64,000 nucleotides of DNA from Gammaproteobacteria bacterium (GTDB lineage: Bacteria; Pseudomonadota; Gammaproteobacteria; Pseudomonadales; Azotimanducaceae): contig JAPPAV010000140.1 of the NCBI GenBank assembly GCA_026705345.1, forward strand, positions 153,077-217,076. The letters run 5' to 3'. A model generated the notes under the pieces. That model searched no databases, had not been told where the DNA came from, and saw only the letters and a program-made list of their open reading frames with translations. The translations under genes were made by a program, and so were the position numbers. Shown here in pieces: positions 51,218-60,573 of this stretch (positions are counted from its first letter, which is position 1; each line of letters starts with the position of its first letter).

Positions 51218-52286
51218 CGAGCGCGTTGACGAAGAGGTCGCCCGGTATTTTCCGGCGGCCCAGATAAGTGCAATACCTGGCGATCTTTCGAAGCCGCGTC
51301 ACTTTCTTAGTGTTGCTTCCCCGGAGCAGCGGCGGGCGCAGCAGAAGCAGTGCGCCATCATGACGGAGATATGGAACGCCGCGGATTCAGACGCCGGGCG
51401 ACGTAGGGTGCTTGAGGATCGCATAAAACGCGCCGAGGTCGAGCAGCGTGCCATCAGGCTTTTGGAAATGTTCCTCGGAGAACCGCTCAATCGACTACCG
51501 CTCACCGAAATAGAATTTGCGATGGATCAGCTCGGCCTCACCGATGAGAACAATGACGTTCTTTCTGATGCAGAGAAAGAATCGCTAGACCGAGATGGCT
51601 ACGTGAATCTTGGTCCGCTCCTCAATGAAGGCCAGCTGCAAAAGATGCGTGATCGCTACGATGCGGCAATAGTGGAAGAAGGTACCAGCGCTGCCGAAAA
51701 AACGGGAATTGGTCGAATCATGGACACCGTGGTCAAACCCATGAATCGCGATGGACTCCTAGACCCCATCTTCATGCACACAAGGTTGCTTGCTGCCGTC
51801 CGACATTTGCTTGGTGTACACCTCAAGTACATCGGCTCCAACTACCACTGTGCGATGCCGGGTTACGGCCACCAGGGTATCCACGCGGATTTCGTTTGGG
51901 GTGTGAAGAGGGAACCTCAGGTCGTCAATGCCGTGTGGCTGATCGATGAGTTCACGGAAGAAAATGGCGCCACGCGTGTCGTGCCAGGCACGCATCGTTT
52001 GGGCATTCATCCAAGCGGTGACCTGGTGAACGGTGCGCCCCGCGACCTCAACGCACCCGTTGAAGGTGAGGTCAAGGTGACGGGTCCTGCCGGCTCCTGC
52101 CTCGTCTACAACGCGCACCTATGGCATAGCGGCACGCAGAACTTCACGAAAAAGCTAAGACGCGCACAACACGCATTCTTTAGTCGATCAACCCGACCAT
52201 CGTCGACCGATGTGCCCGCAGCAATCGACAAACAAGTGTTCGAACGCCTTGGTCGAGTGGCGCGAGCGATTCTCGATATTGGGTGA
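51210..52286 (+). CDS. PhyH-family oxygenase with N-terminal extension; low-G+C gene
   Basis: A 358-residue protein whose C-terminal 230 residues are a PhyH-type Fe(II)/2-oxoglutarate oxygenase: H225 and D227 in GIHADFVWG, H306 in HLWHSGTQN and arginines at 317-318 for the co-substrate; NGATRVVPGTHRLG is a family signature. The first 120 residues are an unrecognised, charged helical extension. The GTG start at 51210 overlaps the preceding gene by 8 bp; an internal ATG at 51360 would remove part of the extension. The first half is clearly poorer in G+C than neighbouring genes (28 of 60 bases at 51541-51600), which hints at transfer from another genome. The substrate is unknown. Confidence 0.82.
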   Translation: MASERVDEEVARYFPAAQISAIPGDLSKPRHFLSVASPEQRRAQQKQCAIMTEIWNAADSDAGRRRVLEDRIKRAEVEQRAIRLLEMFLGEPLNRLPLTEIEFAMDQLGLTDENNDVLSDAEKESLDRDGYVNLGPLLNEGQLQKMRDRYDAAIVEEGTSAAEKTGIGRIMDTVVKPMNRDGLLDPIFMHTRLLAAVRHLLGVHLKYIGSNYHCAMPGYGHQGIHADFVWGVKREPQVVNAVWLIDEFTEENGATRVVPGTHRLGIHPSGDLVNGAPRDLNAPVEGEVKVTGPAGSCLVYNAHLWHSGTQNFTKKLRRAQHAFFSRSTRPSSTDVPAAIDKQVFERLGRVARAILDIG

Positions 52287-52350
52287 TCGTTCGTCCGCGT
52301 TAGTCGCTGACACCACCTTGCAGTGCCAAGGCAATCGATTCGCCGGCCGA

Positions 52351-53808
52351 TCACGCCGGGTCGAGATAGACAGCGTACAGCCGGACGTCCTCCGGGCGCA
52401 CGCCGCAGAAATCCACCCTCACCCGGATCGGGCCGGTCACGCCGTCGATGACGTCGTGGCCCTGCCAGGCAATCGGCTGAACCAGGCCCGGTCCAACGGG
52501 GCCGTGGCTGGCGCCGCGATCGTAGCCCGGAACCGGCCGAAACGCATGGTCCTGGATCTCGGCGGTGATCGAGCTGTGCTCGTTGATGCCTTCCACGTTC
52601 ACCGCCAGTCGCGCCGCACTGCCCTCGAGGTCGATGGGCGCGGAGACGAAGTGCGGGTCCGATCCGCCCCCAAGCGCCCAGATGCCGTTCTCAAAGGGTG
52701 AGAAGTAGCCCAGCCGATCACGCGGCCAACTGGCAACGCGCACGCCATCGCTCGCCTCCTCCGGCCACGGCGCATACCAGAACAGGGTCTCGTCATCCAC
52801 GTTCTCGAAGCCTTGGCCCTGGACGAGGGCGGGGAAGTTGAGCACGAGCGACTCTCGGCGCTTCAACCCCCAGCTGTCTTCGGCGGCTGAGACGATGGGG
52901 AAGTCGGGTATCGGCTCGCGGTAGTGGAGCGCGTCGTTGCTGACCGCGAAGCCCAGATCCATCGTCACCATGCGCCGGTCGTTGGACGGGTGACCATTCC
53001 ACTTCCCGAAGAAGCCAATGACGACGTTGCCGCGGTTCCATAACGCTGCGCCCAAGTGCACCTGCTCGCCGGTGTTCTTGCCCGCCACCGATGGCTGGGG
53101 AGAAACGTTGCTACGTCGCAGGCCGAAGCAGGTTGCATCGGCCCAGTGCTCAAAATCGTAGGAGGCGCAGGTGACCAGCTGGCGCGCTCCCACGGCATGT
53201 TTCCCTCCCTGGCCGGCCAGGTAGTAGCAACCGTCCACCTTGGTACCGCCCGCCATCTCGAGCCGGCCTCCCACCGGATTGTTGGGCGACTCCCGCCACG
53301 TCACCCCGTCGGCGCTGTAGGCGGCACAGACACGCCCGGAATGCTTGCGCGGCTGGAAGGCCATCTTGAAGCGCTTGTTGGGGTCTGGATCACCGGGCTC
53401 GTGGAAGATCACGCACGCCTGGACATGCATGTCCTCCCCCATGTCGACCAAGTTGTTGTGGTTGCTGCCGCGATACTCGACCAGCCCGAGATCGGGTTTT
53501 TCCCAGGTACGACCGTCCATGCTCTTGGCCAGGCACACGCGCTGGTGCCAATGCTCGTCCGGCCCTTGGCCCAGGTACCACATCCACAGCTCGCCCTCGA
53601 CTTCAAGGACTGTGCCGTAGTAAGCGATCCACTCGCTGTCGTGGGCACCCGGCTCGCCTAACGGCACGACCGGCTTGTTGCCGTGACCACTCTGCTTGCC
53701 CTCAAGGCGCAACTTCACGCCGTGTTGGAACGGGATGCTGTGGTCATCGAACGGAAAGAGAACGATGGAATCCATGCTGGCCGCGGGGCCGCCATTGTTG
53801 ATGCGCAT
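52351..53808 (-). CDS. Glycosidase-like five-bladed beta-propeller protein
   Basis: A 485-residue protein resembling GH32/GH43-type five-bladed propellers. Repeated blades include EWIAYYGTVLEVEGELWMWYLG, VCLAKSMDGRTWEKPDLGLVEY, VCAAYSADGVTWRESPNNPVGG and DLGFAVSNDALHYREPIPDF, the usual S-DG-TW pattern. A C-terminal beta-sandwich of about 100 residues follows. There is no signal peptide, so it may be cytoplasmic. Many such proteins have lost or altered catalytic acids, and I cannot identify the catalytic set with certainty. The ATG at 53808 has AAGGGA upstream. It lies 10 nt beyond the end of the RND permease gene on the same strand, probably without functional link. Confidence 0.75.
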   Translation of the reverse strand: MRINNGGPAASMDSIVLFPFDDHSIPFQHGVKLRLEGKQSGHGNKPVVPLGEPGAHDSEWIAYYGTVLEVEGELWMWYLGQGPDEHWHQRVCLAKSMDGRTWEKPDLGLVEYRGSNHNNLVDMGEDMHVQACVIFHEPGDPDPNKRFKMAFQPRKHSGRVCAAYSADGVTWRESPNNPVGGRLEMAGGTKVDGCYYLAGQGGKHAVGARQLVTCASYDFEHWADATCFGLRRSNVSPQPSVAGKNTGEQVHLGAALWNRGNVVIGFFGKWNGHPSNDRRMVTMDLGFAVSNDALHYREPIPDFPIVSAAEDSWGLKRRESLVLNFPALVQGQGFENVDDETLFWYAPWPEEASDGVRVASWPRDRLGYFSPFENGIWALGGGSDPHFVSAPIDLEGSAARLAVNVEGINEHSSITAEIQDHAFRPVPGYDRGASHGPVGPGLVQPIAWQGHDVIDGVTGPIRVRVDFCGVRPEDVRLYAVYLDPA

Positions 53809-53818
53809 GCGGTTCCCT

Positions 53819-56800
53819 TTAGTCCTGGCCTCCTGCCGCTAGCCGCTCCTGGATGCCCTCGACCACCGCGAGCAACGCTGGCACGAAAAACAGGAGAATG
53901 GCGCTCGCAAACAGGAGTCCGAAAACTAGGCTCACGATCACCGGGACGAGCAACAGCACGATCGGATCGGTCGAATAGAGCGTCGGCAGGAGCGCGAGGA
54001 GTGTGGTCACCGTCGTGAGCAGGATCGCCCGGAAACGGTGCCGGACCGCGGCGGCGATCACGGCCACGTCCGCTCGCACCGCGAGTTCGCCGCGGATACT
54101 GTTGTAGCGGTCGAGCAACACCAACGCGTCGTTTACGACCACCCCGCCGATAGCCACCATCCCGAACACGGAATTGAAAGTGAGGTCGTAGCCGAGCACG
54201 AGGTGTCCGACCACGGCCCCTGCCGAGGCGAATGGAACGGCCGCCAACACGATTAACGGTTGCCAGTAGCTCTTCAGCTGGACGGCGAGGAGGGCGTAGA
54301 TCGCGATCAGCGCCAGCGGGATCAATAAACCGAGAACGCCCATCAGCCTGTCCTGGAGATCCAACTGGCCCGCTCGGGCCACAATCAGGCCTGGATAGCG
54401 GGCTTCCAATGCGGGCAATACCTCGGTCTCGAAACGCGCGACTATCGCGTTCGGGGTGGCGAGTGCCGGGTCGACCCAGGCGGCGACGGACGCGGCGTGC
54501 GTTCCGTCGACGTGATCGATCGCCGCGAGTCCCTGCATCTCCAGAACGTCTGCAATGATCCCTAGCGGAACGGTCGCCGTGCCTTCTGCACCGCCGATGG
54601 TGGCCACCGGCGGTTCCGCCCTTAGTGCGATTCGCTCGTCGAGCAGGTCCGCCATATCGAGACGTTCTTCGATTGGGTACCGCACGACCACCCGGGCCTC
54701 GTCACGGCCGCGCTGGTCTCGCTGCACTTCTGCCCCATAGAACCTTGACCTGAGCTGCCGCGCGACGTCTCTTGCCGAAAGTCCCGCCGACACGCCAACC
54801 TCATTGAGTCGGATGTCAATCTGTCGCTTGCCCTGGGCGAGCGAGTTGCGCGTTCCGTAGATCGCGGGCTCACGCTCGTAGGCCTCCTGCAAATCCGCGG
54901 CGGCGTGCGGCAGCACCTCGGCGTCGGCATGCATCAGTTCGTAGGCGATGTCCGGCAATATTTCAATCGAGCTGTACGAGTAAGTGACCCGCTCGGCGCC
55001 TTGGATCTCGCCGATTCGCCCCCGCCACATGCGCACGAGTTCGCCCACCGATCGAGACCGGCGCGGTTCCTCCTCAAGCAACGCGACCACAGACCCGACA
55101 TTGCTCCCGTAGACGCCGTCGCGGCTTCCCCCCATATACGACTCGGCGCTTTCGTCGAACTGTCCCCCGACCACCATCGCGATCGAGCGGAACGCCGAAT
55201 CGCCATTCTCCTCGTCGACGAGATAGGCGGCCCCGACGACTTTCTCCACGGCGGCTTGCGTGACCTCGAAAGGCGTGCCGCTCGGAAAGTCGATCTGGAC
55301 GCGCAGCCGGTCCACGTCCGCCGGCGCATCGAGCAGGATGAACCGCACGGCGGATGTCGACACCAGCCCGACAGCGAATACCAGGAAGGCGATGCTCGCC
55401 AGAATAGCCATCCACGGTCGGCGAAGAGCGACAGAAACGGCGGTAACCGCTACGGTATCCCGAACGTTCTCCAGCCAGTTCCGCCCGCTCTCGTGGATGA
55501 GGGCCAATGGCCACCGGCTCCAATTGCCGCCGTGGGCCAGATGCGCAGGCAGGATCATGAACGCCTCGAACAGGGAAACGGCCAGAACGGCGATGACCAC
55601 CAGGGGAATGGGCTCGAGCATCTGGCCGATCGCGCCCGGTGCGAACATCAATGGCGCAAAGGCAACCATGGTTGTCACGACGCCGGTTGTAACGGGTCCA
55701 ACTACCGCCCGGGCACCGTCGATTGCCGCGGCAAGGCCCGGTTTCCCCGCCTCGCGCTGAGCCGCGATGCTCTCGCCGACGACGATGGCGTCGTCGACCA
55801 CGATACCGGTCACCAGCACCAGCGCGAAGAGAGTTGTCGAGTTGATGGTGAGACCCAGCGGTTCGAACAGAAGCACACCGCCCAGGAAGGAAATGGGTAT
55901 CCCGATGGTGATCCATACCGCAAGCCGAAGATCGACCACGAGCGCCAGCAGTACCAGGACGAGTGCAAAGCCCATGACCGCGTTGCCCGCCATCGCATGG
56001 AGGCGGAACTTGGTTGTCTGGCTATGGTCTTCCCATGCGGCGACTTCGATGCCTTCGGGCGTTTGGAACGCTTGTGCCGCCGCAAACACCTCCTCGGCGG
56101 CGGGCACGATCCTCGGATCGCCCGAATCCGACTCCCGGATTCTGAGATACACCGCAGATCGGCCGTCCCACCGGCTCAACAGGTCGATATCCTTGAACCC
56201 GTCGCTGACGCTCGCCACATCCCTAAGCCGTACGATGGTTCCGTCCGGTTGCGTAACGACCGCAATATCACCGAGGTCGTCGGCACGTTTCCGCTTGGCG
56301 TAGGTGCGAATCACCAAGTCGCCGGCGTCGGTGTGAAGTTCACCGGATGCCTCGTTGACCGAAAACGACCTGACGGCGGCAGCCACCTCCTCGATCGTCA
56401 GATCGTTCTCGAGCAATGCCCGCTCGCTGACTTCGATGGAAACTTCGTAGTCGCGTGCGCCGAAGAGTTCCACCGAGGAGACCGTCGGCAATCCCAGAAG
56501 CTTGTCGCGCAGCATTTCCGCAGCCCGCCGGAGGTCGGCTTCCGAAGCCGTCTCCGATGAGACCACCAGCATCGCGACGTTCCGCATGATCTGGGGAAAT
56601 CCCACACGCGGTTTCTCGGCGAACGACGGCGGAAAGTTCTCAAGACCGTCAACGGCGGCCTCGACGGCGCTCAGTACGTTGTCCGCATCTGCGAATTCCT
56701 CGAGTTCGGCAATGACGGTGCCGATCCCTTCCCGCGCCGAGGAACGGACCTTCCGGACCCCGGATATGTCCCGAACGCGCTGCTCGACGCGGCTGGTGAT

Positions 56801-57019
56801 CCCCTCCTCGATCTCGCCGGGCGTTGCGCCAGGAAACGGTACCGTGACGGTGACCGCGCGCGGGTCGAAGTCCTGGAAACTCTGCACGGGCAACAGGTTC
56901 ACCGCCACAATGCCGCCGCCGATGAAGAGCAGCATCAGCATATTGGCGGCGATCGGGTTTCGGGCGAAGAGCGCGATCAAGCCGCGCCGATCGGTGTCCA
57001 GGGTGGATCCGTCCATCAT
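53819..57019 (-). CDS. RND-family efflux transporter permease
   Basis: A 1066-residue inner-membrane proton-driven pump of the AcrB/HAE1 type with the expected 12 helices and two large periplasmic loops. Visible features include IALFARNPIAANMLMLLFIGGGI in helix 1, GATPGEIEEGITSRVEQRVRDISGV in the porter domain, TGIVVDDAIVVGESIAAQ in helix 4 with the proton-relay aspartates, and the second-half FGMVAIGGVVVNDALVLLDRYN. It is 6 nt downstream of the gene for its periplasmic adaptor, forming a two-gene operon. No outer-membrane TolC homologue is present, so a shared one is presumably used. The substrate is unknown. Confidence 0.93.
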   Translation of the reverse strand: MMDGSTLDTDRRGLIALFARNPIAANMLMLLFIGGGIVAVNLLPVQSFQDFDPRAVTVTVPFPGATPGEIEEGITSRVEQRVRDISGVRKVRSSAREGIGTVIAELEEFADADNVLSAVEAAVDGLENFPPSFAEKPRVGFPQIMRNVAMLVVSSETASEADLRRAAEMLRDKLLGLPTVSSVELFGARDYEVSIEVSERALLENDLTIEEVAAAVRSFSVNEASGELHTDAGDLVIRTYAKRKRADDLGDIAVVTQPDGTIVRLRDVASVSDGFKDIDLLSRWDGRSAVYLRIRESDSGDPRIVPAAEEVFAAAQAFQTPEGIEVAAWEDHSQTTKFRLHAMAGNAVMGFALVLVLLALVVDLRLAVWITIGIPISFLGGVLLFEPLGLTINSTTLFALVLVTGIVVDDAIVVGESIAAQREAGKPGLAAAIDGARAVVGPVTTGVVTTMVAFAPLMFAPGAIGQMLEPIPLVVIAVLAVSLFEAFMILPAHLAHGGNWSRWPLALIHESGRNWLENVRDTVAVTAVSVALRRPWMAILASIAFLVFAVGLVSTSAVRFILLDAPADVDRLRVQIDFPSGTPFEVTQAAVEKVVGAAYLVDEENGDSAFRSIAMVVGGQFDESAESYMGGSRDGVYGSNVGSVVALLEEEPRRSRSVGELVRMWRGRIGEIQGAERVTYSYSSIEILPDIAYELMHADAEVLPHAAADLQEAYEREPAIYGTRNSLAQGKRQIDIRLNEVGVSAGLSARDVARQLRSRFYGAEVQRDQRGRDEARVVVRYPIEERLDMADLLDERIALRAEPPVATIGGAEGTATVPLGIIADVLEMQGLAAIDHVDGTHAASVAAWVDPALATPNAIVARFETEVLPALEARYPGLIVARAGQLDLQDRLMGVLGLLIPLALIAIYALLAVQLKSYWQPLIVLAAVPFASAGAVVGHLVLGYDLTFNSVFGMVAIGGVVVNDALVLLDRYNSIRGELAVRADVAVIAAAVRHRFRAILLTTVTTLLALLPTLYSTDPIVLLLVPVIVSLVFGLLFASAILLFFVPALLAVVEGIQERLAAGGQD

Positions 57020-57025
57020 GCAGGG

Positions 57026-58195
57026 CTAGTCAGCCGCAATCGAAACCTGCATCCCGTCGTGGGCGCCAAATACGGAGCCGACCACGACACCATCGCCGGT
57101 GTCGAATGTCCGCACCAGCCAGCCCGGGCTGTCGAGCCATCCGGTAACCGCTTGGCGTAGGGTGGTTGGCGATACCGACATTAAGGTCCCGCGATTGACG
57201 ATCCAGACCCTGCCTCCGGGTTGCTCTGCCGCGTCAGGCAACAGGAACGCGTCATCGAATGCGGGTCCTTCGATGATGACGGTAGCGAATGAACCGGGGA
57301 GCGGAATCGACTCCAAGGGCACGGCGTCTGCGAACTTGAGGAACAACCGCGGCATTCGGCTCTGGACGTCGACCTCGGCGGAGATCCGCACGACCTCGCC
57401 GGGGAATGCCTGATCCTCGGTGATGATGGTGGCGGCTCTTCCCACCGCGGGTTGGAGATAGGCCAAGTCGTCGTACGCAATCTTGGCGCCGACCTCCATC
57501 GAATCCTTGGCATAGGCAGTTCCGAAGGGCGTCCCCGCCGTTAGAACCTGTCCGACGCTCACCTGGGCTCTGGAAATGCGGCCGTCGAACGGCAACGAGA
57601 ACTCGGTCCGGGATAGCGCCAGTTGACGTGTCTCCAGGCGGATGAGCTCTTCGTCGAGTCGGGCCTGTGCCCTGGCGATTTGCGGCAGATGGGCGATCAA
57701 GGGCGGTACTTCCACACCTGGATGGCTGGCTCGGTATTCCGCTCTCGCACTGGCACCTTCGAGTTTCCGCTGCTCGAGTCTCGCCTTGGCCTGGCGTACC
57801 TCCGCCTCGGCATCGGCCACGGCAAGTTCGTAGTCCTTCGACTCGATCTTGAGAAGAACCTCTCCCGCCTTGAACGTTCCGCCGAACCGCATCGCGGGCG
57901 ATATCCAGGTTACGCGTCCACCCGGACGGTTCGACAACATCATCGCCAGCAATCCGTGCGGTCCCACCGTACCGGTCAGACTCACCCTTGCGGCGTGGGA
58001 CGAGGGTACCGGCTGGACCACGGATACGGCGGGGGGCGCCGCGGTCGTGCCAAGTGCATACGAGGGATCGACTGCCAGGCGCTCTGGCGCGCGCGCAAAA
58101 TAGATACCGACGACAACCACGACGGCCAGAGCGGCAACTTGAAAGACACCAATCAGACGATTGCCTCGGTCGTCACTTTCGGCCATGGGATTCAT
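57026..58195 (-). CDS. RND efflux periplasmic adaptor (HlyD/MFP family)
   Basis: A 389-residue membrane-fusion protein linking the RND permease to an outer-membrane channel. It has one N-terminal anchor (LIGVFQVAALAVVVVVGIYFA), a lipoyl-like half (LTGTVGPHGLLAM ... FKAGEVLLKIESKDYE), a helical hairpin (DAEAEVRQAKARLEQRKLEGASA ... ARAQARLDEELIRLETRQLAL) and a beta-barrel half (FSLPFDGRISRAQVSVGQVLTAGTPFG). The ATG at 58195 gives MNPMAESDDR; the second Met at 58186 is an alternative, and neither has a strong ribosome-binding site. It is divergent from a YejA-like binding-protein gene. Confidence 0.9.
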   Translation of the reverse strand: MNPMAESDDRGNRLIGVFQVAALAVVVVVGIYFARAPERLAVDPSYALGTTAAPPAVSVVQPVPSSHAARVSLTGTVGPHGLLAMMLSNRPGGRVTWISPAMRFGGTFKAGEVLLKIESKDYELAVADAEAEVRQAKARLEQRKLEGASARAEYRASHPGVEVPPLIAHLPQIARAQARLDEELIRLETRQLALSRTEFSLPFDGRISRAQVSVGQVLTAGTPFGTAYAKDSMEVGAKIAYDDLAYLQPAVGRAATIITEDQAFPGEVVRISAEVDVQSRMPRLFLKFADAVPLESIPLPGSFATVIIEGPAFDDAFLLPDAAEQPGGRVWIVNRGTLMSVSPTTLRQAVTGWLDSPGWLVRTFDTGDGVVVGSVFGAHDGMQVSIAAD

Positions 58196-58422
58196 CCGCC
58201 GAACACTCTGTCATCGACCATAGTCCTAAACCCCATGACGGACAACCAGCTTCCGGTCGGCGCATCGTTGCCAGAGAGTATGGGATCCCCGCGGTACTGG
58301 GGACCGGCAATGGCACACGACTCGTTGGACATGGACAGCGTCGACGGCGACAGGGGGTTGGTGACCATTCTCGAAGACGCAGTAAGGGAACGCTGACACC
58401 GATTGGCGTAAGGTATGCCTGT

Positions 58423-60273
58423 ATGAGAATGCTGCGTAGAAGTGTAACCGCCTGGAAAAACCGCGCGCCCCAAGCAACCCTCCCCTTGTTGTTCACTCTG
58501 TTGATCTACTCTTTGGCGACCACGGTCGCCAATACGCAGCCGCTCGAGTTCCGTTACGGCGTCTCGCAGATACCCGACTACGAACTGAAATATCCCGTCG
58601 ACTTCCCGCACTTCGACTATCTCAATGTGGACGCCCCGAAGGGCGGTACGCTGGTGCTGCCCTGGCTCAGGCCTTTAAATACCGTGTCGCCGATGTACCG
58701 GCCGGCGGGATTCTTGCGGTCCTACGATCACCTGATCGAGCGCGCAGGTGACGAACCCTCGGGCTATTACGGCAGTCTCGCCGAGTCCATCGCCCTAGGT
58801 GCCGACCGCCGGCGAATCGTCTTCCGATTGCGCCCGGAGGCTCGCTGGCACGACGGCCGGCCAATTACCGCGGCTGATGTCCAATTCTCTTTCGAGACGT
58901 TTCGTGACGCCGACATCCTGGGGCACGGGTGGGCAGGGGCGCTCACATGGGTTACTGACGTTAACATCCTGGACCCTCTGACTGTCGAGATTCGTGCCGA
59001 CTCGGACGCCGCCAAACAACTCTTCCTTCTCAGCTACATACCCATCGTGCCCGCGCATTACTGGCTTGAACGGGATGTGAGCGAACCGACAACGGTGCCA
59101 CCGCTACAGAGCGGCCCCTACCGGCTGACAGGAGTGTCTCAGGGTCGCTACCTCATATACGAGCGCGTGCCGGATTACTGGGGTAGGAATCTTCCGGTGA
59201 ATCGTGGCAAATTCAACTTCGATACCATTCGCTACGAACGTTACCTGGACGCGACGGTGGCGCGCGAAGCCCTGCGCGCAGGAATGCTTGACGTGTGGAC
59301 CGAGACCGACTCACGGCACTGGTTGGCATCCTACGACGTTCCCGCCCGCGGGGCCGGCTGGCTAGTGCTGGGCCGACTCCGGTCTCGCGATCAGAGCGGT
59401 GCCCGGTATCGTCTGGCAATGAATACGGGGCGCCAACCATTCGACGATCTTCGCGTACGCGAGGCACTGTTCCATGCATTGGACTTCGAGTGGCAAATCC
59501 GGGTGTTGCACGGGGGCGAACTGACCCGGGCCAACAGCTTCTTTGCCGGCTCCATGTTCGCTTCTTCGGGATTGCCGAATGAAACGGAAACAGCGTTGCT
59601 CGAACCACATCGTGCGCGGTTGCCCGCCAGGGTATTCACCCACGCCTTTTCCTTTCCCAGTACCAATGGCGTGGGCGTCGATCGTGACGGTTTGTTGAGG
59701 GCGCGGGCACTCCTTGCGAAAGCCGGTTATCGGGTCGTAGACGGCACAATGGTCGACCCTGTAGGCGAACCCTTTGTGATCGAGTTTCTGTCCTTTTCGC
59801 GGGCAGACGAGCGTATTCTCCTTCCCTATATGAGTTCGCTGTCGATACTCGGTATCCAGGCGGAAATCCGCATGATCGATCGCACGAGTTACCAAAGTCG
59901 GATGCGCGACGCTGACTACGACGCTACTCTGGTCGGAGGCGGAATGCAGGTACCGCCCTCCTGGGAGTTACGGCCCTTTTTTCATTCCTCATCAACCCGC
60001 CTCAATGCGTCCAGCCTCAACGACCCGGCGGTCGATGCCCTGGTCGAGGCAGCGCTCAATACAACACATCTCGATCAGTTTGTGAGCGCCTGCCGGGCGC
60101 TTGATCGCGTTCTGCTATGGAACTACTACCAGTTCCCGCTGGATGCCAGGGGGGACACCCGCATCGTTTATTGGGACAAGTTCGGCCGGCCCGACCTGCC
60201 GGAGGAGATGTATATAGCGCCGTTCCCGGACGGCTGGTGGTTCGACGAGGACAAGGCAGCACGAATGAGATGA
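58423..60273 (+). CDS. Family 5 extracellular solute-binding protein (YejA-like)
   Basis: A 616-residue periplasmic binding protein of the oligopeptide/nickel class, closest in layout to YejA, which feeds a peptide ABC importer. It has a signal peptide (TLPLLFTLLIYSLATTVANT), the start FRYGVSQIPDYELKYPVDFPHFDYLNVDAPKGG, the class motif VFRLRPEARWHDGRPITAADVQFSFE and the YejA-typical LAMNTGRQPFDDLRVREALFHALDFEWQIR. The ATG at 58423 has AAGG about 9 nt upstream. No permease or ATPase genes follow, so it is an orphan binding protein here; a TonB receptor gene follows after 300 nt. A peptide-like substrate is likely. Confidence 0.9.
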   Translation: MRMLRRSVTAWKNRAPQATLPLLFTLLIYSLATTVANTQPLEFRYGVSQIPDYELKYPVDFPHFDYLNVDAPKGGTLVLPWLRPLNTVSPMYRPAGFLRSYDHLIERAGDEPSGYYGSLAESIALGADRRRIVFRLRPEARWHDGRPITAADVQFSFETFRDADILGHGWAGALTWVTDVNILDPLTVEIRADSDAAKQLFLLSYIPIVPAHYWLERDVSEPTTVPPLQSGPYRLTGVSQGRYLIYERVPDYWGRNLPVNRGKFNFDTIRYERYLDATVAREALRAGMLDVWTETDSRHWLASYDVPARGAGWLVLGRLRSRDQSGARYRLAMNTGRQPFDDLRVREALFHALDFEWQIRVLHGGELTRANSFFAGSMFASSGLPNETETALLEPHRARLPARVFTHAFSFPSTNGVGVDRDGLLRARALLAKAGYRVVDGTMVDPVGEPFVIEFLSFSRADERILLPYMSSLSILGIQAEIRMIDRTSYQSRMRDADYDATLVGGGMQVPPSWELRPFFHSSSTRLNASSLNDPAVDALVEAALNTTHLDQFVSACRALDRVLLWNYYQFPLDARGDTRIVYWDKFGRPDLPEEMYIAPFPDGWWFDEDKAARMR

Positions 60274-60573
60274 CCGTCTCTTCGATTAGGCCGACATTCT
60301 CTGGAATTTGTCGTGACGAGGAGTCCAACACCACAACCCGAACGACGCATCGCCCGCACCCTGCTCGAGGGCAGCATGGAGCAATTCAGCAACCGTGATA
60401 TAGTCTCTAGCCACCGCAGTTTGACTTCTAGGGGGAGTCAACTGGTGGACTGACTGTGCATGGCACATGGGTCGTCGCCCACTACCCCCCCCAACCAGAC
60501 AAGCTACGGCGTAAACGGAGGAACTCCGGATTGCGTCGGCCCTCCGTCCATAGCATCGGATGAGGGGAATACT
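60274..60573. other. Intergenic region before the third TonB receptor
   Basis: About 300 bases. The frame of the receptor is open from 60460, but the signal peptide begins at 60574, so most of this stretch is probably leader and promoter. A small inverted repeat, TTGACT ... AGTCAA, lies around 60420-60442. Nothing else is supported. Confidence 0.5.

Noticed and set aside
54905..56560. 551-codon plus-strand open frame opposite the RND permease
   Set aside because: Antisense to a well-conserved RND gene; no domain, signal or ribosome-binding site of its own.
58235..58396. 53-codon open frame just before the YejA-like gene, a possible leader or precursor peptide
   Set aside because: No ribosome-binding site, no repeat or leader pattern, and no modifying enzyme nearby; chance is sufficient explanation.
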